Shown here in pieces: positions 1 through 12,179 of a stretch of 64,000 bases of DNA. The translations under genes were made by a program, and so were the position numbers. Below the pieces are notes generated by a model. That model was not told where the DNA came from and did not search any database. It saw nothing but the letters and a program-made list of their open reading frames with translations. This DNA comes from Brachycybe producta (lineage: Eukaryota; Arthropoda; Diplopoda; Playtdesmida; Andrognathidae), in NCBI GenBank assembly GCA_036925085.1, contig JAUPFP010000014.1, positions 3,909,501-3,973,500 on the forward strand, written 5' to 3'. The first letter of the stretch is position 1. Every line of letters starts with the position of its first letter.

Positions 1-27
1 AATTACATTGGAAACCTTTTAACAAGA

Positions 28-600
28 AATGGAAGGGATCGCAATATTTTTTTCGTGTTAAAAGATTTTGTGTGTTCTTCTTAGGGACTTGGCTGAAAAA
101 TATATATTTCGAGTTAAAACAGTTTTCACTATAGGCCTATATTATAATTCACCATGAAAACGTTATTTTTAGCATTTGGTTCATTTACATAATTTGAATT
201 TCTTCTTGTTGAGGTTTAACTTAATTTAAAACTTTTATTAAATTTAAAATTAATTTTAATAATAAAACTTTAAATGTAAATGAAGAATTTGTTAATTTGT
301 TAATTGTTTATTTGTTAATTGATTGTTAAGAAACTAGAATTTAGTGTTAAAAAGTTTTCTCATGAGAATATCTTTCAAAATAAACTTTTTATGTTAAGTT
401 TTTTTTACATTAGTCAATTCAACAATTAATTTTGAAATGAATTGTTTTAGCTATTTATTTTATATAAATATTAGAAGGGCCCTTTCAATATTAGGAATTT
501 TTTTAAAGTTCGGTCCCTTATAGAATAGCTTAAAATTTCTTTTAACACGAAATTCGTTTAACTCGAAAACAATATTTCGGTCTCTTCCATTTCATGTATT
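28..600. repeat. Degenerate inverted-repeat element (pogo/mariner-like ends, low certainty)
   Basis: The left part (AATGGAAGGGATCG, then CGTGTTAAAAGA) reappears inverted at about 490-600, with TTCGAGTTAAACGA-like words. Such words are common in terminal repeats of pogo/Tigger-type elements. No transposase is visible between the arms, and the interior is plain AT-rich DNA. Confidence 0.35.
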
Positions 601-739
601 TGCGGTTTGCTCTATACTTTTTTTTGCTCTATTAGCAGAGACAATTGTGGGTCAAGTTGTAACTTTTTTGTCGTTTTCAAGTGGGTCCTTGTGTGATGTG
701 TCCTTGAAGGGGCATATTAATCGCTTTGAGGGCAAAAAA

Positions 740-741
<2 letters not shown>

Positions 742-771
<30 letters not shown>
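742..771. repeat. (GA)n microsatellite
   Basis: Uninterrupted GA dinucleotide run, one of more than twenty GA/CT tracts in the window. Confidence 0.95.
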
Positions 772-774
<3 letters not shown>

Positions 775-1352
775 GAAAAAGAAAAGAATTGCATAAGGTC
801 CATTAGACTGGCTAAATTAATGAAGCACCACGGGTCAATTAAAACAAAAAACAGAAAGACCGTAATAGCGGGTAGGAGGGAGGTCCAATTGATCTCTGAT
901 GCTTAACAAATAAATGTCCACCTGGGACACAAAGGGGTGTTTTATGGTCTCTTCAGAAGGTTCTCTTTGATTGTCCGACACACACACACGATGACCCCTC
1001 AACCACCCCAAGTCTATTAAAATAGACTGAGACTGTCACGCTTTTTGGTCTCAGACATTCCGGATATTAATATTATTCCTGAAGATGAGAGGGTGGGGAG
1101 GTTGTTATTACCCTCACAAAAACACAGGTTTTGCTTAAAATATAAAAAATGAATTTCTTTGTATCTGTAAGGGGACCCCCCCCCCTTGTTTTGGAACGAA
1201 AACATTGTTTCCCCATTATATTATGTGAAGAAATGTGTTTTTTCACTTGTTATATGGGTGGTCAGTGGTCAGTATTAACAGTTTTATTGTTACAACAACG
1301 TTTCTATTTAAGAAAACTGAGAAAATGTAGTTGGAAATGATAGGAAAAAGTA

Positions 1353-1521
1353 GACTGTCCAGTTGAATTTGAGCTATTCAGCTGGACAGTCGATTTCTAG
1401 TTATTTTTCTTGAGTTTTCGTTATTTCTTGATTAAGTTAAAATTAAGAAATAACGAAAACTCAAGAAAAATAACTAGAAATCGACTGTCCAGCTGAATAG
1501 CTCAAATTCAACTGGACAATC
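1353..1521. repeat. Near-perfect 169-bp hairpin downstream of UFL1
   Basis: Two arms of about 75 bp are almost exact reverse complements around a short AT-rich loop near 1432-1446. The outer end begins GACTGTCCAGTTGAATTTGA. A smaller inverted repeat of the GACTGTCCAG word lies within the left arm. It sits about 600 bp past the UFL1 stop. No second copy was noticed in the window. Confidence 0.85.
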
Positions 1522-1981
1522 AAGAAAAATAATTAAAAATCAGTGAAATTGCAAATAATTACTTGTCTTTTAAACTCGCCACCCAATAATAGTTTATTTT
1601 AAACTTTTGAAACGTTTATAAATTTTAAATGTATTTTTTTTTAATTAAATTTCTTTTTTAAAAAATACTTTAAATTAAAATCAACTTAATAAAATCCGAT
1701 TAATCTTTATTTTTTCACAAACAAAATTATGATTTTTACAGTAATGGTTATAACTTATAAAAATCTACTGAACATTAATGCGGCCGAGTTTATAGTCGAC
1801 ATTTTACAATGACGCGTTATCTTCTGATTTACATTCAAATTCTATACAAATCAGAGAAAATACAGCAAAAGAAATACAGACTGTAAACGCAACACTACAA
1901 TAAATAGGAAACTGTACTTTTAGCTTGCTTTAATGAGCAGAACACACAAGTGGACAGGTAATTTAAAGAAACGGGTCAGTT

Positions 1982-1987
1982 TTTATT
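1982..1987 (-). terminator. Candidate UFL1 poly(A) signal
   Basis: AATAAA on the minus strand, about 140 bp downstream of the UFL1 stop codon. It is the nearest canonical signal I see, but AT-rich DNA makes chance matches likely. Confidence 0.45.
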
Positions 1988-2123
1988 AAAGTTATTATAA
2001 CAATATAAATTCAGGTAATTAACAAACAATTCTTCCAAAAATAAAACTAAATCCCCCAAAAACATAAAGTGAACCAAAAGTGAAAGAAGATGACCACAGT
2101 CCATTGCTGATTGAGTGGACACT

Positions 2124-5100
2124 TTAAGATGAGGACACGGTGGCGGTTCCATGTTCGTTTCCTGTCCCTTTCTTTGTTGTGACGGCGGCCTCTTTGATGC
2201 TGGCCATCATTTGATCCAATTGGATCGAAATGTCGTCGTTGTTTGATTTTTGTTGTTCCTCTGGAGACGACGACTGTGAACCATCACTAACGGCGGTGGT
2301 CGTCGTCGTCGTCAGGTGACTTATCACAAGACCTTCAATTACAAATGTAAAAAAAAAACCCAATTTGACCCACTTTATATAATTGTTTTTATAAGTTTCA
2401 AAAAAGGGGTGACATAATAAGAAATTAACCTGAAAATCAAGATAATATTATTACATAGAGGTAGCTCAACTCCTTGTTAAGAATAAAAACATCATGAGTG
2501 AGTGAGCTTCAATTGTGTAGCCTCTCAACAAGGTGTTCTCGTTATTTGTCCTTTTAAATCCCCTCATATTTCTATCTCTCTTTATAAAGATAAATTATAT
2601 AAATCCCCATTCACTGTTTGCGTAGACGGATGTCATTGAATCGTGTAACTGAGAAGGAATTTAGCTCTAAGTAGAGCTATTTTCCAAACTCAGCTCCAAG
2701 ATGGATATATATATATCCTCTCTCGAAACAAAGAGAGAGAAGTGAGTTATTATTAATACCTTGATAGGTGTGCATCAAAAGGTGAACTTCAATAGGAAGA
2801 TGTTTCTCGAGATAGTTCAGAATGTGAGGAACAAATTTTCCAGTTGCGTGCAGAAGGTGTTGAGTAAAAGTTTGAAAGAGAATCAAAACACTAAGATGGA
2901 GAACGAGAGCTGGTTCACTGACTTCGTTCAATTGGTGAACCAGAGTTTGTCTGTGGTTCGACATCACTTGCCTATAATTAAATAAAATAATCAAAAAGAG
3001 AGAGGTTTAGAGAAATTACAAAAACTCGGGCGCAAATTCAAGAAAGGGTTTAAGAATGTGGGTTTTTTTTTTACTTTTCTTTTTTCTTGTCCATCTTCTT
3101 GATAATCATGTCACAAACGTTAGAACCCATGGCCGAGTCGAGAGCCACCAAGAAATCATCCACAGACTAAAAAAGTAAAACAGAGAAAGAAGAGTAAAAC
3201 TTAAAAGTTGCGTAAACGTCGCGACAACAAATCGTTACTTTTCCATTGAGGGATGTATTGAGTTTGCTCAGAACGTCTCTCGTAGAGTTCGGAAACTTTC
3301 CGAGTAGTTTAGTTCTCGCCTTCGAAAGAACTAACTTGTTAAATTAAAGTGTTAATTACGGACACACACACACGCGCGAAAAAGGTACCTCTGGAGTGAG
3401 TGTAGTTTGTTGTTCACTGGACAACATGTTCTCTTGAGCCACGTATCCAAAAACGAGGTTCGTAATGTCCGAACACAGAGTTTTCAAAAGATGCTTCTGG
3501 AGCTGCGTCTTGACGTCGACTGTAAAACAGTTAAGATCGGGGGTTTTAAAGTGCTAAACGTTACTCTCTAACAACCTCCGCTGGAACTCTATGATTATTC
3601 TATGTCTCAAAAGCAACAGTCAGAAAAACTACAAAGTGTTTTAGAAACTAGAAGGGTAACTCAAATATTTAAGGCTAATTTCATGATAATATCTCTTTTA
3701 AAATAAGCTTTTTATGTTAGGTTGAAAATGATCCAAGTGATCTCAGTGATTCAATTTACCCTTCTAGTTTCTAAAACACTATCAATGTCTTAATTCAATG
3801 TTACTTCTGAAATTGCTGAATAATTAAAAGCGAACTAACGGTCAAATAGATCGGTTCCTTTGGCAAAAAGGTGAACGTTGGTGACGAGACCGTTGATTTT
3901 GTCTTGAACTTCACCGTGAGTCTTTCGTAACGACTCGTGAGAACCGCAAGTTGCCAAAAAGATCGACTTTGCCTTTTCTTGAAACGCACTCGTCAAAGGC
4001 CTTTAATTTTTTAAATGATCGTATTTAAAGAGAAATGTTTTAAAAAACGTAATTAATATTTGTATTCGTTTCAACAGATCAGTTTTACCCTTCGATGTAA
4101 GATGCGATCTGAGTTACGAGTTCTTCGGGACAATCTTCGAAGTTCTTGTCCTTTTTCAACACTTCTTCTATCTCTGGGACGCTCAAGAATGAAAGATGGT
4201 TCTGATCGTCTTTGGTTCCACCAGATTTGCTCTTTGTCGACGTTTCTTCATCATCCGAATCGTTTCCACCTTTAAGGTACTTCTTTTTTGTAGATTTCGT
4301 CTTTGTTTCTCGTCCTTGAGTTCCACCTCCGCTCTTTCCACCTTATTTCAAGAAAGAGTTAAGTGTGCAACAACAAGAGTTATAAAAAAATAGCTTGTTA
4401 CCTGCAGCTTTCTTCCTCCTTTCGTCCTTTTTATCCTTTTTGCTATCAGTTTGAGTGTTTCCTTTTGTCCCGATCGATCTCTTTTTGGTCACTCCACTTC
4501 CAAAAATCACGAGTCCCAACTGCGATGCCTAAGAATAAGATAAGAAAACGATTTTAGAAGCTCAGAAAAGGTTGTCGTTTTTTTATGGTCCACCTCTTCG
4601 GCTTTAACACTAATGATATCATCAAATAGTTTCATCGCGATCTGAACGAGACCCTCTTTTGTAAGAACGGTCTCGCAGAACAGTTTCGCATCCGACATCA
4701 AACTGGATTTCGACAGAATCACTTCCAATACTTTTTCAACGTCTTCGTTCGAGAAGAACGTTGGACAAATCGTCTAAAAATGTAATTTATTCGAGTTAGA
4801 ATCTCGCAAGAAAACGGAAGAAAAATCGTAATCACCGAAACATCAACCCAAGAACTGGCCATCAATTGGTCTTCGATTTCGGCTTCGATCTGATCTCGAA
4901 TTAAACCGTTAATGACGCAAGTATCGAGAAAAGTCAATTCTTCCGATACATAACGTTTACGAATGAATCCTAACGCATCTCCGATTCCGAGTCTCGAAAG
5001 AACGGCGAATTCTGGAACGAGAAAATCAAACCCAGTCATACTTTCAAGTTCTGTAGTTAACGAATCTTCCCTTTGGTAACTTACGAACCCAAGTAATTAT

Positions 5101-6609
5101 TCTGTTTGTAGAATGAATCGACCCAATCATTCTTTGCTCTGGTGTAAATGTCAGGAGTATAAATTGCCGTCTTTTCACGATGTTCACCAGATACAGAACC
5201 TTGTAACTGGCCACTGGACATCAGTTCGTCCAACGTATCTGCCCAAAAAAAAAACCCCCCCATCACATTTCTATCTTCATCTTCACAAAAAGCCGAATAA
5301 TGACTTTTTCAGTTATTCCTCACTAAAGAAGAGTCGTTCCTGAAGTCCATATTGTGATATCAACATAGAAACTTTTGTCGGTTTCGTTGCGCCCAAAAGA
5401 GATCCTCTGATTCTCGCTTTATGACGTTCCGTGAAAGCTTCGGTAAACACAATCTGAGAATCGTTCGGATCCAATTGACCATGTACGATGGTTCGTAATC
5501 TCTCTACCATTGCCTGAAACACAAAAACGAGACAATGAATTCGTTTTGTAAGAGGATTTCGGAGCCGATTTTTAGAAAGACCTTCTGAAGAAAATCGGTC
5601 GGAAGATCATAATGAACGGATATTTCTCCCATCGTGATGATTCCAGCTTGTTGTAGTTTCACGTTGATATCTTCGAATAAGCGGTCAAGATATGATTTCT
5701 CCATCAACTGTCCCATAACGAAAAAGATTTCGCTGTCCTTTTGTGACAGCTCATTCGCTTTTTCTTCCATATGGCTGTAGTCCAAGGAAAGAGTCTGAGC
5801 CAGTTCGGACAAGTGGATACGACCTGAGAAATAAAATTACGATCTGAGACCATTTTTTTGTTTTACGGTTTTTCGACAGAAACCGTTTTTCTCTTCGTGG
5901 AACCAAAAAAAAAACGACGAGAACGATTTTTTTAAAAGTAACTTTTATGAAAGAATTTCAAGATTTATTTGAAACTAGAAGAGTAAACGAAGTACAGATG
6001 TAATTTTCATGACGATGCCATTGAAAATGAAACTTTTTACTAGTTTAAAATTGTTTTTGTTGTTTAATAATCGTAATCTTGTTTCTCAAACTGTCGTAAA
6101 AAGTTCATTTTTAAAGATATTGTCAAGAAAATCATCTCTGCAAGTTGGTTTACTCTTCTAGTTTCATATAAAGCTTGAAATTTATTCAGAAGTTGCTTTT
6201 TAAAAAAGCATTCTCATAGTTTTTCCATATTGGTAATTTAATGGTCCTCAGGTTTTTCTGTCCAGTTAATCTCACGAAATTCCGGTTCAATTTTTTTTAA
6301 CCTCCTCGAACGAAGAGCTCGTCTTTAATCTCTCGTAAGACATGTTCAGGTGTTACGTATTCTTTGCCGTCTGTCGTGAATAAAACGTTCAGAAGTTTCT
6401 TTTCTATAAGTTTCGTAACGATCTCAACGCAGTTTCTCTCAGAGAGCCTGAAAAATACAAAATTATTCCATTCACACACGTTTATTTTACCCTTAATGTA
6501 TACTTATTTGTTTTCTAGTGACGTTATTTTACCTCTGAACGGTGCTACTTAGCTGTGCACGCTGAAAATCAGCTGCAAGACGTTTTACTTCTTCCCAATT
6601 CGTAGACAT
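2124..6609 (-). CDS. UFL1: UFL1, E3 UFM1-protein ligase 1 (complete, 15 exons)
   Basis: UFL1 is the scaffold-type E3 that, with DDRGK1/UFBP1 and CDK5RAP3, guides UFM1 from UFC1 to targets such as ribosomal protein uL24 at the ER; it has no catalytic cysteine. Coding exons, read 5' to 3' on the minus strand: 6609-6533, 6447-6302, 5823-5582, 5513-5324, 5238-5089, 5011-4836, 4773-4594, 4528-4402, 4341-4089, 4000-3840, 3519-3389, 3319-3239, 3166-3075, 2971-2760, 2332-2124. All introns are GT-AG and all phases match, summing to 2427 bp and 808 residues (human about 794). Recognisable blocks are [16 protein letters not shown] at the start, [20 protein letters not shown], the basic [11 protein letters not shown] linker (about 417-427), the acidic NDSDDEE stretch, [13 protein letters not shown], and [12 protein letters not shown] near the end. 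The weakest junctions are the exon 5 donor (GTTCGT) and the exon 12 acceptor. The last exon adds a Thr/Ser-rich tail after YQGL that replaces the vertebrate ending. Confidence 0.96.
2333..2759 (-). other. UFL1 intron 14
   Basis: A 427-bp phase-1 intron separating the exon ending in HTYQ from the Thr-rich last exon. It contains short AT dinucleotide and AGAG runs and nothing else that I can see. Confidence 0.85.
3575..3830. repeat. Family A foldback element A1, filling UFL1 intron 10
   Basis: The core inverted repeat runs from 3635 to 3780 and opens AGTGTTTTAGAAACTAGAAG; its mirror closes at 3780. Outer arms (GATTATTCTAT to the left, its complement to the right) extend it. The host intron is 3520-3839, so the element is most of the intron and ends about 10 bp from the splice donor. 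Confidence 0.85.
5953..6191. repeat. Family A foldback element A2 in UFL1 intron 2
   Basis: The arms read GAAACTAGAAGAGTAAAC and, inverted, GTTTACTCTTCTAGTTTC. The outer arm GAATTTCAAG is also mirrored. It is a diverged copy inside the 478-bp intron 5824-6301. Confidence 0.8.
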
Positions 6610-7487
6610 TTTTTCGCCATACGTGTCAATTACAGTAATGTGTTGCTCAACACTGGGCCATTTTTATCACATTTTAAGAGCTCTTTTTGGTGTTATAATA
6701 GGTTAAAGTGTTGATTATTTGATTGAAAATGTGTTTGTGTCGTGTGAGAAAGGGCTGTCAGTCTTTATTTTCTTAGAAATTTCGTTGAAAACGACGAAAT
6801 CGTCGAATTTCTTCGTGAAATTTGCTATGTCAGCTAAGAATATTGTTACTGTACACTAGATGGCGTTACATTCTTTGTAAGTTAAAAAAAAACTTTGTCG
6901 TTACTAAAGCTAAAATGGCATGAGCAAGCGTATATTCAAGTTCTATCTTGAAGCTTAAAATGCTATACTGACGCGTCTTGTCACGCATGGAGATTAAACA
7001 AGAGTGGTGCACTAATATGGCATCTTATATGTATTTTAATGTAATGTCTGCCGTTTACGTGCACCCATGTACTTATTTTGTACAATCAATAATATGACGT
7101 CATGTCATTTTTAGTTTTATGTGGCTGCATTAAAAAATGTTGTTGCAATTACTTTTCACTAGATGACGCCACAGTTTTTAAACAGTTGTTTTTTATGGCA
7201 TTTGTCACGCGCAAACATCTTGTAATTGAGGTTTTGATGCTTACGTATAACTAGAATAATGATATTAATGGAACAGGGGGTATAACTAATATGGCGTGTT
7301 TGTCTTTCAGTTACTGTGAAAGAGGCCATATTGGTATTTCACAGCTCTATTAATTTAATGGTTTCAGATATTTTACATTATGTGATCTATGTATTTCAAT
7401 AATTTATTTAGTAAATTTAATTTATCCAAGTACGTGGCGCCGCCGTACTCGTTTTAGTGGATGTTTGGCTAATTAGTTTGAAGCGCG
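6610..7487. promoter_or_regulatory. Divergent promoter interval between UFL1 and the small plus-strand gene
   Basis: About 880 bp separate the two start codons. It contains a CRE palindrome TGACGTCA at 7095-7102 and a CTCF-like CACTAGATGGCGTT at 6854-6867. No TATA box is evident. Promoter function is inferred from position only. Confidence 0.45.
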
Positions 7488-8754
7488 ATGGCAGAATATC
7501 GTTCGAATGTGGCGCCAAATGAGGCACTTCCTATTCCCGAACGCCTTCAGGACTTAAACCTGGATGAAATTCAGATTTACAGTTCAGAAGATAATTGGTC
7601 AATTAGGTACACTCCCCTGAAATGCTTTTGAAATGAAATTAAGACTAAAACGTCTGATTGATTATTCTTTCTTTCAGGTGGAAAATAAAAACGTGTGTGT
7701 TTTAGAAACTAGAAGGGCAACTTAGTCACATAAGGATCAGTATTTTCATGTTGATATTTTGCAAAATTAAGTTTTTTTTATGTAAGACAGTTTTTTATCT
7801 ATAAAAAGTTTATTTTAAAAGATATGAACATGAAAAAACTATTAAAAAGTGCTTGAGTTGCCCTTCTAGTTTCTAAAACATTTTCAAGTTCTACAGCCTT
7901 AAAATTCAAAGCTGTGGAATTTGTAAAAATTAGATATCCGACCATCTTTTTTTTTTGTTCGTAATTTTGCTTTTTAAACAAAAAAAAAAGCTTTCTCATC
8001 GTTTTTTTCTTCACTATTTCTGAACAAAAAAAAAGAACAATTCATTCTGTAAGGATTAATGATGACGTATTTCACGTGCGTGCAGGTCGTCCGCTCATTG
8101 GACAACGACAACAACAGACGTTAACGAAACAGCTGTTCCTATGGAACATAATGGGGAGGTGGGCGGCGGTGACGTCACTCGCGTTCTAGCGCAGTTGTGT
8201 GAGTGTTATTATTAGTGTGACGTCATTCAGTTTTAAATTTTGTCCGCGTGCTCGTATTGCGCACTAGTGATCTTCGAGGCTATTTGAGCGCCATCTATTG
8301 ATGATGTAGCGAAACAACGAATATATATATTTTTTTAATATTAACTCCAGCTGACGTTTTTCATCGTCGTGTAAGCAATGAAGTGGTTCAATACACTTAC
8401 CATGTGGAGAGTCTGATGATGACCAATGTCCAGAATATGACCACTGGAGTATAATATATTCATAATTTATTTCGTTTTATATGTTTTTTTTAAAAAAATA
8501 CATGTGGATTTTTTTTTATTGATAAAATTTTGTAGAACTTTGAAGATGAAACTGATTTATTGACTAAAGAAGGTATCTTTTAATTAAATTAATTAGTCGA
8601 TAAAAAAAAATTAAGGTTAATTAATTTAAATTGGAATTTATTAGGAAAAAATGATGTTGATGAAAATGAGGTTCATAAAATGAAACATCTTTTGAATATC
8701 TTCTCGTTGACTTCGTCCATTTCTCAACTTATCCTTGAAAAGAAGAACAATTAA
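7488..8754 (+). CDS. Unrecognised small acidic protein gene, 4-5 coding exons
   Basis: The ATG at 7488 opens an exon to 7606 encoding MAEYRSNVAPNEALPIPE and then NLDEIQIYSSEDNW, followed by a GT donor. Later in-phase exons are 8086-8158 (SSAHWTTTTTDVNET...), 8536-8572 (NFEDETDLLTKE) and 8645-8754, which encodes KNDVDENEVHKMKHLLNI, then FSLTSSISQLILEKKNN and TAA at 8752-8754. That chain gives 112 residues. An optional 15-bp microexon 7678-7692 (WKIKT) keeps the frame. A second in-frame chain ends exon 8086 at 8168, uses 8410-8448 (SDDDQCPEYDHW) and skips 8536-8572. The two middle exons cannot be joined to each other in phase, so they may be alternative. AATAAA follows at 8817-8822. The protein is acidic in the middle with a hydrophobic helix-like C terminus, no signal peptide and no domain I know. 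Support is consistent phase, good acceptors, codon-like composition and a poly(A) signal. Confidence 0.6.
7697..7880. repeat. Family A foldback element A3
   Basis: A 184-bp inverted repeat opens GTTTTAGAAACTAGAAGGGC and closes with its complement. It lies between the putative exons at 7488-7606 and 8086-8158 of the small gene, so it would be intronic. Confidence 0.88.
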
Positions 8755-8816
8755 CTTTTTCTTTTATTAAAACTGAAGAGAGAAAAAAATATGTTAATAT
8801 TTCATTTTTAATATTC

Positions 8817-8822
8817 AATAAA
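8817..8822 (+). terminator. Poly(A) signal of the small gene
   Basis: AATAAA lies 63 bp after the TAA at 8752-8754, a normal distance for a metazoan 3' end. Confidence 0.6.
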
Positions 8823-9064
8823 TGAAACTTGTTTTCTCTCTTTCTCTCTCTTGAGTCACGTGGTCTTCGATTTTAGTAGACCACGCCCCCTTTATAAGAA
8901 AAAAGGGGGCGTGGCTTGGAAGGGTTTTTATTTAGGTTTATGACTTTGGCTACCTTTTTTATTGGACAGTTTTCATAATTTATGAGACGATTTTCAATAT
9001 TTTCAGGTTAATTTTTTAAATCTAATTTTAAACTTTTTTTTGTTGCCTTAAAATCACCTCTTGT

Positions 9065-9130
9065 GATTGAGTTGCCCTTCTAGTTTCTAAAACCCTTTCA
9101 AATTTTGCTGAGGATAAAAAGAGTTTTCAG
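9065..9130. repeat. Family A half copy A4
   Basis: Only the closing arm is present (GTTGCCCTTCTAGTTTCTAA and the CTTTCAAATTTTGCT outer part). No opening arm is found upstream. Confidence 0.6.
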
Positions 9131-9940
9131 AAAATAAGTTTTCTAGTTTTCTCGTTAAAAGATGATTTAAAAAGTTTTTTTTTATTGTGATCATCATGTT
9201 TGAATGACATTGTCATAGCAGAATCATATCAATATCATATGATATAATAATAATAATGGTAATAATTCTTATCAGATGGAGGATGAGGAAATCAAAAGGA
9301 CCTTTTCACATTTTCTAAGTACAAAGATTAGGGTCAGTTGAAGAAAAAGGGAAGAAAAAAGAGCCTCCTACATAATTTCAGCCTCTTCTACTATTTAGTA
9401 AATAAGTTCTTCTCTTTCATCATCATCATCATCATCTTCAGCAAGCAGCATCCTTTTTCTCGTGCTCATTAGGTTGCTATGGAAACCAGAGTGGTGCGCG
9501 TGCGCATATTAATAGCTGATCCTATGAGAAAGACTACATATAGATTGGGCCCATGTATTTTTATTTCTGATTGATTGATCAATCAATCAAATCAATCAAT
9601 GGGATCATGAAAATATCAAACTGATGTTTTCTTATAAAGAAAAAGCTCGCATTTTGCTTAGCTTAGCATTTTCTAAGCGCTTTCGAAGCAGCTCGTGAAG
9701 CTTACTATTGTATGAAGCTACATTCATTTCAAACTTTTATAAAACATTTTTGGATGATTTTTGACATGAAGGGTGCTTCATACATTACTATTTGCAAGCT
9801 CACTCAAGCAGCTTGTAAAGCGATTAGAAACTGAACGCATCCAATGTTTATTGCAATGTAAACACAACTGATAGTTTATTATTTACGTTTAAAATATGAT
9901 ATACAGTTATTATACATAATGTTTCTTAAAAATGGTAAAC
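9131..9940. other. Intergenic DNA without a gene
   Basis: Holds an ATC/ATT microsatellite stretch (about 9245-9262 and 9417-9437), a short inverted TGATTGATTGATC motif near 9570-9595, and a degenerate inverted repeat of GAAGC/GCTTC words between 9650 and 9830. No coding signal was seen. Confidence 0.6.
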
Positions 9941-10200
9941 GCCCTTTGAACTGTCGTTATTCTGTCTTTCAGAGGAGCAAAATTAAGAGTGTTTTAGAAA
10001 CTAGAAGGGTAGCTCAATCACTTAAGATTGTTCTTAAATTGATATCTTTCAAAATAAGCTTTTTTTAATGTCAGTTCTATTTTTGTCTTTATAAAAAGTG
10101 CATTTTGAAAGATATCAACATGAAAATACATTTAAGTGATTGAGCTATATACCCTTCTAGTTTTTAAAACACTTTTAATTTCTTCCGTTAAAGAGGTGAA
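9941..10200. repeat. Family A foldback element A5 with outer arms
   Basis: The core is 9988-10172. Outer arm TTATTCTGTCTTTCAGAGG lies to the left, with a partial mirror to the right. The interior carries GATATCTTTCAAAATAAGC and its complement, the hallmark of the family. Confidence 0.88.
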
Positions 10201-12170
10201 ATTTTCTTGTTTAATGACGTCATATTTCGATAACAATCCACTGCAACGTGTCATTTTTAATGAATATGAAATTATAATGATTGGCTTCAAATAGAATTAG
10301 AAGAATAGAAGAAAAACATAATTAATTAGCCTCTAAACACGCGTATAAAACAAATACCAACTGATCAAATCAACTGCCATTCTGTGTTTTCACTGGATTG
10401 ACATTCAATAATTGATTGTGAGGGGAGGGGAAGGGGGGGGGGCGAATCTCAAACAATTTAAACAATAGTACAAATTGTACAATTAAAACACATGATTAAA
10501 TAGTCGTTTTATTAATTTATATTAATCGGAGGTTTTTTTTTCTTTTCTTTTCTAATCAGCAATTCAGTTTATCGAATTTATATCTGCATTTTGTACCCAA
10601 TATTTAAAACAAAAATGAATTATTAATCTTAAAATTGATTATCATAGATATTTTTTTACGACTGATTTCACTTTGAAACATAATACAAAATTCATAATTG
10701 TTGATTTCAATTTGATGTTTAAATATATAAAACCGGTCTCTAACTAGTTTAGGACCTTTTTTTGTTGTTGTTTTTCCTCCCATCTCTTTTACCCACCCCT
10801 TTATATACTAAGCCCTAACTAAGCAAGTTGCTTAGCAATTTGAAGTAATAGGAATGAGTTAAGTTTCTGAGGAAAATGGGTTCGAGTGTGAATGTCAATG
10901 TCTGATTTTTGTAAAATCTCTCTCATTTTTAGGTTTTCTTTATTATATTTTAAATGATAAATAAGGTTTGGGGGGGGGGGAAGGGAGTACCTTAAAATAT
11001 GAGCATCACCTAGCAGCCATTTTCTCCTTTAATAAACCCACCTTCAAGCATCTTTTTTTTTAAAAAAAGGGCCAAATATTAGTTAATTAATTACCTCCCC
11101 CCCCTCTCTCTCCTCCCTTATGTCTTTTGGTGATTAAATTTTAAATCTTTTCTCTCGTTCATCCAATTAGATGCAACGTTTGAATGAATTGAAATAAAAG
11201 GAATTAAACTATTTAGAGGAAAAAGTGAATTTCAAAAGAGAAAAGAAAAATCTTTTATGATTTTTGGGTTTTTATTATCTTAAAAAAGGCGGTAAATTTT
11301 ATTTATTAAAACCCACAATTCACATTTTTCTCCCAATTGCTATTAACAATTAAATATTATTATTCAGTCAACCGATAAGAAAAACTTTTTTTTTTGTTTA
11401 TAAACTTTTAGAATCATTTATGATGACGTCATTCGTATAAGTTTACAATTATTATAACGAAAATTGAAATATTTTTTTTTTCCGATAAGGATTCTTCAAA
11501 AAAGTTTAATTAAATTATTGTAATACATTAAGAAAAAGATGAAAAAACAATAACAAATAATATTTAATATGTTTTCGATGGGTTTCATAATTTATTTTTG
11601 CTTCATAAGTTATTGAGTTTTTTATAAATAGTTTAATGTGTTTGTCGATAGATGGCGCCACTTGCACGTTTAACCTTATGACATATTATCTTCTTATATA
11701 TATCATGAGATGTTAATCTGTTGCCATGGTGATAATTAATCGGTTTCAGAACCGCCATTTTATGATAAAAATATGGTTCGGATTACAGAAAGTAAAAACA
11801 TTTATTATTTATTATATAACGCATTAAAATAGCTTAATTGAAGAGGAAAAAGTCTTTTATTTTAAAATTACAATCAAAGTGGGAAAAATTAGTTATTTCG
11901 CATATTGACTAGTCAGTTTATGAAACCACCTTTTTGTGTAAAAAAAATCTTTACATTAACTAAAGTTTCAGGTAGTTTGCAAAATGTCTAAAACAACACT
12001 CTAATCTAGTACAAATGTAATATTATGATTACGTTGTTATTGTAGATATTTTGCACATTGTCTAAAACAAATCAATGAGAAGATGTATTACCCTAATTGG
12101 TGATAGCGCAAATTATTCTGTATATATACAGAATGACTGATTTTCACACTTTGACTGTAAATAAAAAAAG
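10201..12170. other. Intergenic DNA without a gene
   Basis: AT-rich, with G- and C-homopolymer runs (near 10430, 10970, 11100). CRE palindromes lie at 10214-10221 and 11424-11431, and a CTCF-like ATAGATGGCGCCACTTG at 11648-11664. A weak inverted repeat of GCAAAATGTCTAAAAC words lies at about 11976-12065. No open coding segment with splice signals was found. Confidence 0.55.
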
Positions 12171-12179
12171 TACAACATG

